Source: Chloroflexota bacterium | GTDB lineage: Bacteria; Chloroflexota; UBA6077; JADZDV01 | Length of the DNA: 15,803 bases | Assembly (NCBI GenBank): GCA_020850915.1 | Contig: JADZDV010000222.1 | Coordinates: 1 to 15,803 of the forward strand | Direction of reading: 5' to 3' | Part shown: piece by piece, positions 1-6,418 of the stretch | Numbering within the stretch: the stretch's first letter is position 1 | Layout of the letters: each line of letters begins with the position of its first letter | Notes under the pieces: generated by a model | What the model saw: the letters and a program-made list of their open reading frames with translations, nothing else | What the model was told of the DNA's origin: nothing | Database searches by the model: none | Program-made: the position numbers and the translations under genes

Positions 1-477
1 CACCTCCGCGCCACGAGCTCGGCGCGGATCCTGCTGCTGACAGAAGGCGACAGCCTCGAGCTGTCGGTGGCGGCGCTCGAGCTCGGCGCTGATGACGTCG
101 TGGCCAGGCCGTTCGCTCTGGCCGAACTCCTGGCTCGTATCAAGGCGTTGCTGCGCCGGGCCGGGTCGAGCGATCGGCCGCTTCTCGAACATGCTGATCT
201 TCGACTCGACCGCTCGGCCCGCGAAGCATTTCGGGCTGGCCGGCGCCTGCCGCTGAGCTCGCACGAGCTGGACTTGCTGGCGTTCCTACTCAGCCAACCC
301 GGTCGGGCCTTCTCGCGCGACGACCTCTGCCGGCACGTCTGGGGCTACCCCTATGCGGGCGAGTCGAATTTCATCGACGTTGCCATCATGGAGCTGCGTA
401 AGAAGCTCGAGGCCGACGGCTGCCCGCGGCTGATCCAGACTGTGCGCGGCTTTGGCTACTCGCTGCGCGAGCGGTGA
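1..477 (+). CDS. OmpR/PhoB-family response regulator, 5'-truncated by window edge
   Basis: The frame is open from base 1, so the start and the phosphorylatable aspartate lie outside the window. What remains is the end of a receiver domain (about residues 1-55 of the visible part: ILLLTEGD with the conserved Thr, then LELGADD) followed by a winged-helix DNA-binding domain (LSSHELDLLAFLLSQPGRAFSRDDL, LRKKLE and a C-terminal TVRGFGYSL hairpin), diagnostic of OmpR/PhoB-type transcription factors. The protein would bind DNA as a dimer on tandem half-sites when activated by a histidine kinase. Oddity: the receiver's nearly invariant Lys in the K-P-F motif is Arg (codon 106-108, VVARPF), which may alter phosphorylation-dependent switching. 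The partner kinase, if any, must lie upstream. A probable small gene starts 10 bp after the stop and an 11-bp-phased array lies 265 bp downstream. Family call is firm; target and signal are unknown. Confidence 0.93.
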   Translation, partial: HLRATSSARILLLTEGDSLELSVAALELGADDVVARPFALAELLARIKALLRRAGSSDRPLLEHADLRLDRSAREAFRAGRRLPLSSHELDLLAFLLSQPGRAFSRDDLCRHVWGYPYAGESNFIDVAIMELRKKLEADGCPRLIQTVRGFGYSLRER

Positions 478-487
478 GGGGAGCTGG

Positions 488-676
488 ATGGAGATCGGGC
501 TCGACCTGGCCGGGTCCGGGATTCCTGTCGCCACGACATCGGGCCTGGCCGCGTGCCAGTGGCATGCCGAGCTGTCCGTCGTCGGCCGCCATGGCGAACT
601 CCCCGCGCGAGTGGGCGACGACTGGCACCTGTTCGGGACGCTCGTCGGTCGGGATTCCGCCGCCCATCGGACCTGA
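488..676 (+). CDS. Small hypothetical protein (62 aa), probable
   Basis: The ATG at 488 lies 10 bp after the response-regulator stop and is preceded by GGGGAG at a good Shine-Dalgarno distance, so co-transcription with the regulator is likely. I counted G or C in about 52 of 62 third codon positions, which fits real coding sequence in this genome, although overlapping minus-strand frames are open too. The product has no signal peptide or transmembrane segment and contains two Trp and one Cys. I recognise no family. It could be a chance ORF; the start context and the codon bias are the only arguments for it. Confidence 0.45.
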   Translation: MEIGLDLAGSGIPVATTSGLAACQWHAELSVVGRHGELPARVGDDWHLFGTLVGRDSAAHRT

Positions 677-906
677 CGCGCTGACAGGTCGGAGCCGATC
701 GAGTGCTGCTTTCCGACGCGGGGTCCTGTCAACCACAGACATGAGCGGAGCGTGAGCGTTGGATGAGCGCACGATGAGCGCAGTCCAAGCTCCGTCAGGG
801 AGGCACGACCTTTGCTTCTCTCAGCTCTCGTCGGCCAGTTCCAGGTAAAGAGCCTGGCGACGACGATCGGTCCGCCAGACGGCGGGAAAAAAGGAGGCAG
901 AGAGCG
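677..906. other. Intergenic regulatory region before the secreted protein gene
   Basis: These 230 bases hold no convincing gene. They contain the 11-bp repeat array (742-785), then an imperfect hairpin in the probable 5' leader (GTCGGCCAG at 830-838 against CTGGCGAC at 854-861, one bulged base), and a strong Shine-Dalgarno AGGAGG at 892-897. I could not pick a convincing -10 element between the array and the gene. Confidence 0.6.
742..785 (+). promoter_or_regulatory. Four-unit 11-bp direct-repeat array, probable OmpR/PhoB-type operator
   Basis: TGAGCG occurs at 742, 753, 764 and 775, exactly one 11-bp step apart each time. The base before each copy is a purine (A, G, A, A) and the five bases after it vary. 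One unit per helical turn on one face is the known geometry of PhoB/OmpR-class winged-helix binding sites. The array sits downstream of a response-regulator gene of that family and upstream of the secreted-protein gene at 907. Binding by that regulator is inference. Confidence 0.65.
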
Positions 907-1332
907 ATGAGTCGGAGACTGTTGGCGCTGGGTGTTGGCATGGCGTTGGCCCTCAGCACGATGGGTAGCGGGGGTACGGCATTTGCCCAGGCGTGCCAGG
1001 TCGACGCCAGCGCCGGGACGAGTGGGAGTACGGAGATGCTGCCGCGGGGGCAGTGCGCAACGGACGTCAATAACGATACGAGCGGCCAGAACACCAGCAT
1101 TGGAAGCCAGACTGCCGCCCAGGGGGCGGGCACGGCCGCGGTTCAGCCGCCCGAGGTGGCCTCGCAAGCCGGCTCGCTGAGCCCGCAGCAGTTGGCTCAG
1201 CAGGCGCTGGTGGGCTTCTTCAACTACACCGATCAAAACTGGAGCGTCCAGGGTTTCTCCTCGCCCCAGCAGATGCGAAGTGTCCTTGGTGGTGATTGGC
1301 TGATCCAAACCGAGCAACTGGCGGGCAGCTAG
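907..1332 (+). CDS. Small secreted protein of unknown function
   Basis: A 141-residue protein with a clear Sec signal peptide: positive N-terminus (MSRR), hydrophobic core at about residues 5-19 and a likely cut after TAFA (residue 27). The start is fixed by AGGAGG nine bases upstream. The mature part has two cysteines (30 and 50) that could form one disulfide, a Ser/Thr/Gly/Gln-rich low-complexity middle (about 51-90) and a C-terminal segment rich in Gln and aromatics (SPQQLAQQALVGFFNYTDQNW). I recognise no domain. It stands alone, between the 11-bp array and a strong terminator, so it is probably a monocistronic, two-component-regulated export product. It may be loosely surface associated; that is inference. 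Confidence 0.85.
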   Translation: MSRRLLALGVGMALALSTMGSGGTAFAQACQVDASAGTSGSTEMLPRGQCATDVNNDTSGQNTSIGSQTAAQGAGTAAVQPPEVASQAGSLSPQQLAQQALVGFFNYTDQNWSVQGFSSPQQMRSVLGGDWLIQTEQLAGS

Positions 1333-1350
1333 GCAGTCCCCGCTCATCTG

Positions 1351-1388
1351 AAGCATCGGGAAGGCCCCAGCCTTCCCGATGCTTCTTC
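1351..1388 (+). terminator. Intrinsic terminator after the secreted-protein gene
   Basis: A perfect 14-bp stem (AAGCATCGGGAAGG at 1351-1364, complement at 1371-1384) with a six-base loop is followed by the T-rich TTCTTCTT. The T run is only on the plus side, so it serves the gene ending at 1332. It also separates that gene from the convergent gene ending at 1512. Confidence 0.88.
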
Positions 1389-1511
1389 TTGCCCGGCCGG
1401 GCAGACCACGCCCAAGGGCATGCCCCCTGCTTCGCCGGTGCCAACTGCTCCACATTCTCTAGCATCGCGGCGGTCGAGCCGCGCGGCAGCAGGTCGATGG
1501 CGGGCCGTGGG

Positions 1512-1856
1512 CTAGGTAGCGGACTGTTTCTGTGCTGTAGCCTGCTCGTACTCCTCGCGGCTGACGAAGGTCCCGCCGTCGATGTCCCGCGTGAGCTCCT
1601 GCCGGCGCACGTCGAAGGTGAGGTGGGCCTCGATCCGCTGGAAGCAGCGCTGGTCGATCACAATCTTGCGGACGAAGTAGCCCGCGACGCCGCTGCTGTT
1701 GTCGCCGAACTCCTGCTGAAGGTCGGTGGCGAGATTGAGCCGCACGCGCACGCAGTCTCCGCAATGGTTGCAGCGTACGAAGAAGTAATGCCCCGCGTCA
1801 CGCTCGGCCGGCTCGCTTCCGCCAAGCGCCTTTTTCAGCCGGTCGAACAGACCCAT
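1512..1856 (-). CDS. Conserved hypothetical protein with C-x2-C-x2-C zinc-binding-like motif
   Basis: A 114-residue soluble protein starting MGLFDRLKKALGG, a short amphipathic leader, followed by VRCNHCGDCVRVRLN (Cys 29, 32, 35) and a fourth Cys at residue 71 (DQRCFQRIE). Four cysteines suggest one structural zinc site. The C-terminal half (LTFDVRRQELTRDIDGGTFVSREEY) alternates charged and hydrophobic residues and looks like a beta-sheet followed by a helix. From memory, similar proteins are widespread in Chloroflexota with no assigned role. GGGGAG lies a few bases upstream of the ATG. The gene lies 72 bp downstream of the histidine kinase on the same strand and may be co-transcribed with it. 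Function unknown. Confidence 0.85.
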   Translation of the reverse strand: MGLFDRLKKALGGSEPAERDAGHYFFVRCNHCGDCVRVRLNLATDLQQEFGDNSSGVAGYFVRKIVIDQRCFQRIEAHLTFDVRRQELTRDIDGGTFVSREEYEQATAQKQSAT

Positions 1857-1928
1857 CCACGTCTCCCCACGGCGTCGCGGCCGCTTTCACGATCTGGTCG
1901 CTGTGAGCATAACCCACGGACCTGGTGG

Positions 1929-2630
1929 TCAGTGAGTATCGGGCGCGGACGGCAGGGTGAGGCGGAAGTGTGCGCCGATCTGCTGATCAGCGAGCAGGCT
2001 GAGCGTACCACCAGCTTGCTCGACCTCGCGCCGAGCCAGGTGGAGGTGCAAGCCCAGACCGCGCTGGCCAACCATCCTGGTGTTGCTCGCGCGGAAGAAC
2101 GGCTCGAACAGCGCGAATCGCTCGTCGTCGGGAACGCCGATACCGCTGTCCACCACGTCGATCGCGACGCGACCCGTTTCGTTGTGCCAGGAAACGGTGA
2201 CCGCGCTGCTCTCTTCCGAGAACTTGGCGGCGTTGTCCAGCAGGATCCGCAGCGTCTCGGACAGCACGGCCTGGTCCGCGATGACCGAGGCACGCGGCGA
2301 GCGTCGAACCTCGTAGGTGTAGTCCGGGTACGTCGTCTTGACGAGGGAGACGGCGTCGTCGACCGCCGCCTCCACGCTGACCGGACGTGGCACTACCGCA
2401 CGGGGCGCCTGGTTGAGCCGAGCAACCTGCTCGAGCATGTCGGCGAGGCGGGCGGCCTCGCGATCGATGGTGGTATAGGCGCGGCGGGCGGTGTTCTCGT
2501 CCCGGACGCCGCGCAGCAGGAGCTGGGCGTAGCCACGAATCGAAGTCAGCGGGGTCCGCAGCTCGTGGAGGGCAGCTCTTGGCAAACCGCGAGTAGTTCT
2601 TTCCACAATAGTTGAGTCGGTTTCGAGCAC
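1929..2630 (-). CDS. Histidine kinase catalytic core lacking a sensor region
   Basis: A 233-residue protein with the complete signalling core: H-box with His22 (LHELRTPLTSIRGY), N-box around Asn133 (ILLDNAAKF), G1 box (VVDSGIGV, Asp161), F-box (LFEPFFRA) and G2 box (QRGLGLHL). It should autophosphorylate on His22 and pass phosphate to a response regulator. Kinases of this type usually carry 100 or more residues before the H-box (PAS, HAMP or membrane segments); here only 21 remain. The GTG start is set by an in-frame TGA immediately upstream, and no strong Shine-Dalgarno precedes it. A neighbouring frame reads WKELLAV at 2585-2605, the usual sequence just before the SHELRTP motif, hinting at a frameshift (see findings). 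No adjacent response regulator is on this strand, so it is an orphan here. Confidence 0.88.
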   Translation of the reverse strand: MLETDSTIVERTTRGLPRAALHELRTPLTSIRGYAQLLLRGVRDENTARRAYTTIDREAARLADMLEQVARLNQAPRAVVPRPVSVEAAVDDAVSLVKTTYPDYTYEVRRSPRASVIADQAVLSETLRILLDNAAKFSEESSAVTVSWHNETGRVAIDVVDSGIGVPDDERFALFEPFFRASNTRMVGQRGLGLHLHLARREVEQAGGTLSLLADQQIGAHFRLTLPSAPDTH

Positions 2631-2632
2631 TC

Positions 2633-2658
2633 ACGCACCGAGGTAGCTTCAGGTGCGT
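2633..2658. repeat. Inverted repeat in divergent promoter region
   Basis: ACGCACC (2633-2639) and GGTGCGT (2652-2658) form a perfect 7-bp inverted repeat with a 12-base gap, just upstream of the kinase start and between divergent genes. It could be an operator; no protein can be assigned. Confidence 0.35.
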
Positions 2659-2702
2659 TCGAAGCGCTGCCATGGACGGGCAAGAACTGTGCCATGTGAT
2701 GA

Positions 2703-2732
2703 TGTTCTGAAAGGGCCTCTATACTCAGAACA
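2703..2732 (+). promoter_or_regulatory. -10 element inside an 8-bp inverted repeat, before the MtrA-like gene
   Basis: TGTTCTGA (2703-2710) and TCAGAACA (2725-2732) form a perfect 8-bp inverted repeat with 14 bases between. TATACT (2720-2725), a good -10 hexamer, lies inside it, nine bases before the ATG at 2735. No clear -35 or Shine-Dalgarno is visible. The layout suits a repressor that blocks RNA polymerase and a nearly leaderless transcript. Confidence 0.55.
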
Positions 2733-2734
2733 CC

Positions 2735-3574
2735 ATGTCGCATGAAGATCGCGTGAGCAACAGAGGCGAAGGCGAACAATGGCCGCCGGTGACGGGCGAT
2801 TTCGTGCTCGGCAACGCCGAGAGTCCTGTCGCCGTTTGCACCCTTGCCAGCCATGGGATGCTCCCGTCACTGGCCGGCCGACCGGAGATCGCCATCGCCG
2901 GGCGCGTCTACACCGAGAACGTCGGCATTGAGAAGATGGTCCAGAACCTCGTGGCGAACCCGCGCCTGCGCGTGTTGATCGTGTGCGGACGTGAGTCCCG
3001 GCATCGAGTCGGTCAGGCGATTCTGAGCCTGCATCAGTCTGGCGTAGACGCCGGTGGACGGATCGTCAACGCGCTCGGGCCCGAGCCGCTGGTGCCAAAC
3101 CTGCAGCCGGCCCAGGTCGCCGCGTTTCAGCGCCACGTTCGCGTGAGAGCCATGATCGGCGAGCTAGATCCGGAGCGCGTGCTGGAAGCGGCGCGTCAGG
3201 CGGGGGTCACGGCGGCGGCCGACGAGACCGGCCCGAAGTCCGCGGCGCCCGAAGGCCAGGGGCCGACGCGCACGGTCGCAACTCCCGATCCAGCGGCCGA
3301 GTGGCGGCAGGACCCGTGCGGGTTCTTCATTATCTCAGTGGATCGCCCTCGCGAGCTGCTGGTCTGCGAGCATTACGACGCGGACCGCCGGCTGGCTAAC
3401 ATTGTCGAGGGGGCGACGGCGCAGGCGGTCTCCCAGACGGTCATCCGGCTCGGGCTCGTGTCGGAGCTGGCACACGCGGGGTATCTAGGTCGCGAGCTGG
3501 CGCTGGCGGAAGTGGCTATGAAGCTGGACCGCGAGTATCGGCAGGACACGCTGTTCGGGCGTGGCAAGGGTTAG
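2735..3574 (+). CDS. MtrA-like corrinoid-type domain fused to DUF4346
   Basis: A 279-residue soluble protein of two parts. Residues 15-157 resemble subunit A of archaeal tetrahydromethanopterin S-methyltransferase (MtrA): WPPVTGDFVLGNAESPVAV, TENVGIEKMVQNLVANP, LRVLIVCG (80-85), then ESRHRVGQAILSLHQSGVD, where His90 aligns by eye with the histidine that binds the corrinoid cobalt in MtrA. Residues 158-190 are a linker rich in Ala, Pro and Gly. Residues 191-271 match DUF4346 (DPCGFFIISVD, IRLGLVSELAHAGYLGRELALAE, ending YRQD). The MtrA membrane anchor is absent, so it is cytoplasmic. No other Mtr subunit is nearby, so it does not act in the methanogenic complex; a corrinoid-binding or methyl-transfer role is inference. 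The gene appears nearly leaderless. Its stop overlaps the stop of the convergent TPR-like gene by four bases (TTAG). Confidence 0.85.
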   Translation: MSHEDRVSNRGEGEQWPPVTGDFVLGNAESPVAVCTLASHGMLPSLAGRPEIAIAGRVYTENVGIEKMVQNLVANPRLRVLIVCGRESRHRVGQAILSLHQSGVDAGGRIVNALGPEPLVPNLQPAQVAAFQRHVRVRAMIGELDPERVLEAARQAGVTAAADETGPKSAAPEGQGPTRTVATPDPAAEWRQDPCGFFIISVDRPRELLVCEHYDADRRLANIVEGATAQAVSQTVIRLGLVSELAHAGYLGRELALAEVAMKLDREYRQDTLFGRGKG

Positions 3575-3996
3575 GCCCCCGGGGGCTGCAGGGTTGGAGG
3601 CCGTTCTCGTTTGTCCCGTTGTCGGATTGCTTGCCGGACCAGCTTGAGACGGCCCCTGAATGCCCGAATGGCCACGCGCCGATCTGCCGCGGTGCGACGT
3701 TTCGAGCCGCGGAAGACGTCCATCGCCTTCAGCAGGACGCGTTCGGCCTGCTCCAGCTCTCCACGGCGCTCGTAGATCGCCACCAGGCGCCCGTATGGCC
3801 AGTCGCCTTCGAAGCCTTCGTCCACGTTCAGTTCGTAGATGGCAATCGCATCCCGCGGTTGGCCAGCGCTCTCCAGCGCCAGGCCGGCCATGTTGCGGTC
3901 GGTCTGAGCAGCCAACCGCGTTCGATCCTCTGGGTACTGCCACGGCTCCAGCGCTTTCGCTTTCTGGCCGTGGGGCGCTCTGTCGTTGCCTGTCAC
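3571..3996 (-). CDS. TPR-like helical repeat protein
   Basis: A 141-residue soluble protein. Its central part (about residues 25-95) reads as tetratricopeptide-like helix pairs: AAQTDRNMAGLALESAGQPRDAIAIYELNV, then WPYGRLVAIYERRGELEQAERVLLKAMDVF, with the Gly/Ala/Tyr spacing typical of TPRs. The C-terminal 45 residues are strongly basic (RGSKRRTAADRRVAIRAFRGRLKLVRQAIRQRDKRE). TPRs mediate protein-protein contacts; the partner is unknown. The GTG start at 3996 has AGGA upstream at suitable distance. The gene is divergent from the secreted protein at 4076 and its 3' end overlaps that of the MtrA-like gene. A longer in-frame reading was not needed. Confidence 0.75.
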   Translation of the reverse strand: MTGNDRAPHGQKAKALEPWQYPEDRTRLAAQTDRNMAGLALESAGQPRDAIAIYELNVDEGFEGDWPYGRLVAIYERRGELEQAERVLLKAMDVFRGSKRRTAADRRVAIRAFRGRLKLVRQAIRQRDKRERPPTLQPPGA

Positions 3997-4075
3997 CCGT
4001 CCTGCTACTCCACGAAAGTTCGCCGACGGCGTTCAGCCGCCGTGTCTCAAGAGTAGCATTGGCCGCTTTGGGCAC

Positions 4076-5467
4076 ATGCTGATGGTCCGAGCAACAGTCC
4101 GGCTCCTCCGGTATCTTGCTCTGGTGCTCTCTGCACTGGCGGCTCCAACGACCCCGATCGTCCGAGCAGACGAACCTGCCTGCTTCGAGCAGACGGGATA
4201 CTGCGTCCGGTCAGGGGACATGCTGGCATATTTTCAGTCGCACGGCGCCGAGCTGACACTTGGCTACCCGACGTCGCGGGAGATGCGGCTGCGAGGTGAG
4301 TGGCTTCAGTTGTTCCAGCGCAGCGCGCTCCGACGTCGCGATGATGGGACGGTCGAAGCGGTCGATCTGCCCAGCGACCGATATTTGCCGATTCGCAGGC
4401 TCAACGGCGCGGTCCTGCCCGCGACCGACGATCAGCTCGTCGCGGCGTCACCCGATGCATCCGCCGCGAGCGGACGACTCGAAGCGTGGCTTCGAGCAAC
4501 GGTGCCAGACGAGTTCGAGGGCGAACGAGTGAATTTTCGCCGAGCCTTCAGCAGCCTGTTCGGGACGGTGAACGACATCCGTCGCGGAGCAGACCTGTTC
4601 GGGGTGCCGGCCTCCCGCCCAGCTCGCGACCCCGTCTCCGGGGCGTTTGTCTACCAGCGGTTCCAACGTGCCGTCTTTCAGTACGACACCGGCACCGGCC
4701 AGACCTCCGCCCTGCTGCTCGGCGAGTATCTGAAGGCGTTGCTGACCGGCCAGGGGCTTCCGCCAGACCTGGCCCAGGATCTCAGCGGGTCTCCGTTCTT
4801 GCGCCAGTACTCGAGCGTGGCCTCCGACGGGCTCCAGCGTCCCTGGGAGCTGCCTGACTCCGACCTCGCGAACGCGTTCCTGACGGATACGGCGGTGACG
4901 CCTCGTGCGCTCGTCCCAGACGGCTTTGGCCCGGAGACCGGCTGGCCGACGGGTACCGACGATGACGGCGCCGTCTCGCGCGATGACGGCGACTACGTTA
5001 TCAGGACACAGAGACCGGGCACGCCAGACGAGGCGGTGTCGGTCCGCGCCACCAACGGACAGGTGCTTGGCGATTTCGAGCTTGTCGTGGACTGTCGCCT
5101 GAGCGAGCCACAGCCGAGAGCCGGCTACGCGATCCAGCTCCGTGGCGCGTCGGATGACTGGGTCTCGATGGTCGTGGATGCGGACCGGGGACTGCTTGCC
5201 GCGTACCGCGTGCAGGGAACGACACGACGCTGGCTGCTGGAGTGGACACCTATCCCGGGTCATCGCTCCAGCGATCAGCCAGATCGCTTCAGCCTCCGGG
5301 CCGTGGCCGGCGGAATCGCTGGATGGGCGAACGGAACGCCGGTGTTCGACGTGCCGGACGGTGGCCCAGCGTACGGACAGCTCTGGCTGGCGGCCGTCTC
5401 CTGGGGAGAACCCGCGGCAGCTCGGTTCTCGGGCTTGCGAGTCGTGGCCCTGACAGGAGGCGCCTGA
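4076..5467 (+). CDS. Secreted protein with Chloroflexota GYP-type module and lectin-like C-terminal domain
   Basis: A 463-residue exported protein. Residues 1-31 form a Sec signal peptide (LLRYLALVLSALAAP, likely cut after VRA). The mature N-terminus holds CFEQTGYCV (Cys36 and Cys43, a probable disulfide), then MLAYFQSHGAELTLGYPTSRE and WLQLFQRSAL; a second diverged copy is seen around 175-245 (RGADLFGVPASRPA, AFVYQRFQRAVFQYD). This module is frequent in secreted Chloroflexota proteins. The last about 170 residues (ending RFSGLRVVAL) look like a beta-sandwich of the concanavalin-like/3-keto-disaccharide-hydrolase type (DFELVVDCRLSEPQPRAGYA, ending with WLAAVSW). A role in envelope or carbohydrate binding is inference. 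Two in-frame ATGs (4076 and 4082) are equally possible; neither has a Shine-Dalgarno. It is divergent from the TPR-like gene, with a 79-bp gap. Confidence 0.82.
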   Translation: MLMVRATVRLLRYLALVLSALAAPTTPIVRADEPACFEQTGYCVRSGDMLAYFQSHGAELTLGYPTSREMRLRGEWLQLFQRSALRRRDDGTVEAVDLPSDRYLPIRRLNGAVLPATDDQLVAASPDASAASGRLEAWLRATVPDEFEGERVNFRRAFSSLFGTVNDIRRGADLFGVPASRPARDPVSGAFVYQRFQRAVFQYDTGTGQTSALLLGEYLKALLTGQGLPPDLAQDLSGSPFLRQYSSVASDGLQRPWELPDSDLANAFLTDTAVTPRALVPDGFGPETGWPTGTDDDGAVSRDDGDYVIRTQRPGTPDEAVSVRATNGQVLGDFELVVDCRLSEPQPRAGYAIQLRGASDDWVSMVVDADRGLLAAYRVQGTTRRWLLEWTPIPGHRSSDQPDRFSLRAVAGGIAGWANGTPVFDVPDGGPAYGQLWLAAVSWGEPAAARFSGLRVVALTGGA

Positions 5468-5477
5468 CGTCGCGAGC

Positions 5478-5502
5478 CGAGCGAGCTGATGGCATTCGCT
5501 CG
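5478..5502 (+). terminator. Hairpin after the secreted lectin-like gene, possible weak terminator
   Basis: CGAGCGA (5478-5484) and TCGCTCG (5496-5502) form a 7-bp perfect stem with an 11-base loop, 11 bases after the stop at 5467. There is no U-run after it, so an intrinsic terminator is doubtful. Confidence 0.3.
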
Positions 5503-5592
5503 TTGGGATGCGTTGTCGCATAATGGCGCCACGCAAGGTCAGGCGATCGGCGCTTTGGTCGTCGCGCGATCCCGGGAAGCGAAAGAGGTGAT

Positions 5593-6345
5593 GTGCGAGT
5601 TCAAACTAACGAACGATTGATCAAGCGAGAGACGCGAATCGGCTTCGCGTTGCTCGGCGTGACGTTCGCGCTCTTGATTGTCGGCTGGATTGGTACCAGC
5701 GGCCGTGTGGGTGAGGTTGATCTTCTCGCGAGGTTCGGCGAGGAGCAACCGTGGGTGCCGATCGCGGCGGCATACGTCACCGTGCTGATCGGCCTCGGCT
5801 TCTACTATCTTGGGCAGGGACGGCTTAAGCGCTACGGACCGAAGTACCGCCAGGACGGGTTGCTGCGGCAGCTCCTGAAGGGGCTGGACGACCGGCACGT
5901 CCTGTACGTTTTTCCGTCGTCATCCCTTCCCGACTACGTACTGGCCGGGCCGTTCGGCGTGGTGGCCCTCGTGACGCGCGACCAGAACGGTCAGGTCATC
6001 TGCCAGAACGACCGCTGGCAGCAGCTTCGTGGGCGTGGCGCGCCGGGTGCGATGCGCGCGCTGTACGGTTCGCTGTACGGGTCACGTGTTGGCAATCCGT
6101 CGCTTGACGCCACAGCGGCCAGGCAGAAGCTGGAGCAGTTCCTGGCAGCCAGGCTGGACGACGCGTCGGCCATTCCAATCACACCGATCGTCGTCTTTAC
6201 GAACCCCGCGGCCAGGCTGCGTGTCGAGCGGGCGAGCTGCACCGTCACGATGGCGCGTGAGCTTCGGGGCGTGCTCAGGAAGCTGAAGACTCCCGTGAGC
6301 CCGGGGCAGCTCGACGCTGTGCAGCAGGCATTGGGCACCGCCTGA
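5593..6345 (+). CDS. Membrane-anchored NERD-like (nuclease-related) domain protein
   Basis: A 250-residue protein with two N-terminal membrane segments (about residues 16-34, IGFALLGVTFALLIVGWIG, and 53-73, ending FYYLG) followed by a cytoplasmic domain of about 175 residues. In this domain LPDYVLAGPFGVVALVTRDQNGQV resembles the NERD core (usually D-h-h-x-x-G-x-x-G-h-h-h-h-E-x-K), and ITPIVVFTNPAARLRVE matches the later strand of NERD proteins. The Glu and Lys positions of the nuclease signature read V and R here, so catalysis is questionable. The GTG start at 5593 follows a strong Shine-Dalgarno (AAAGAGGTGAT, 5582-5592); an overlapping ATG at 5591 is out of frame. A possible CATAAT -10 lies at 5519-5524. 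Role unknown; NERD call by eye. Confidence 0.75.
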   Translation: MRVQTNERLIKRETRIGFALLGVTFALLIVGWIGTSGRVGEVDLLARFGEEQPWVPIAAAYVTVLIGLGFYYLGQGRLKRYGPKYRQDGLLRQLLKGLDDRHVLYVFPSSSLPDYVLAGPFGVVALVTRDQNGQVICQNDRWQQLRGRGAPGAMRALYGSLYGSRVGNPSLDATAARQKLEQFLAARLDDASAIPITPIVVFTNPAARLRVERASCTVTMARELRGVLRKLKTPVSPGQLDAVQQALGTA

Positions 6346-6418
6346 CCGTAGCCGCCAGCATGGCCCGTTCCTTGCCAGGGATCTGCTGGCCGCGGACGTT
6401 GCGACACGCGGTCAGCAA

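Noticed and set aside
286..1455. Long minus-strand open frame across the left intergenic region
   Set aside because: It runs antisense through a response regulator, a well-marked secreted-protein gene and a terminator, and its translation is Arg/Pro/Ser-rich with no domain; it is a GC-rich shadow.
1296..2615. Long plus-strand open frame (439 aa)
   Set aside because: It lies antisense to the histidine kinase and the four-cysteine protein, both of which show clear family motifs; no ribosome site and no recognisable domain.
4448..5536. Long minus-strand open frame (362 aa)
   Set aside because: It is antisense to the secreted lectin-like gene, whose signal peptide and module are convincing; the translation is rich in Arg, His and Gln without structure.
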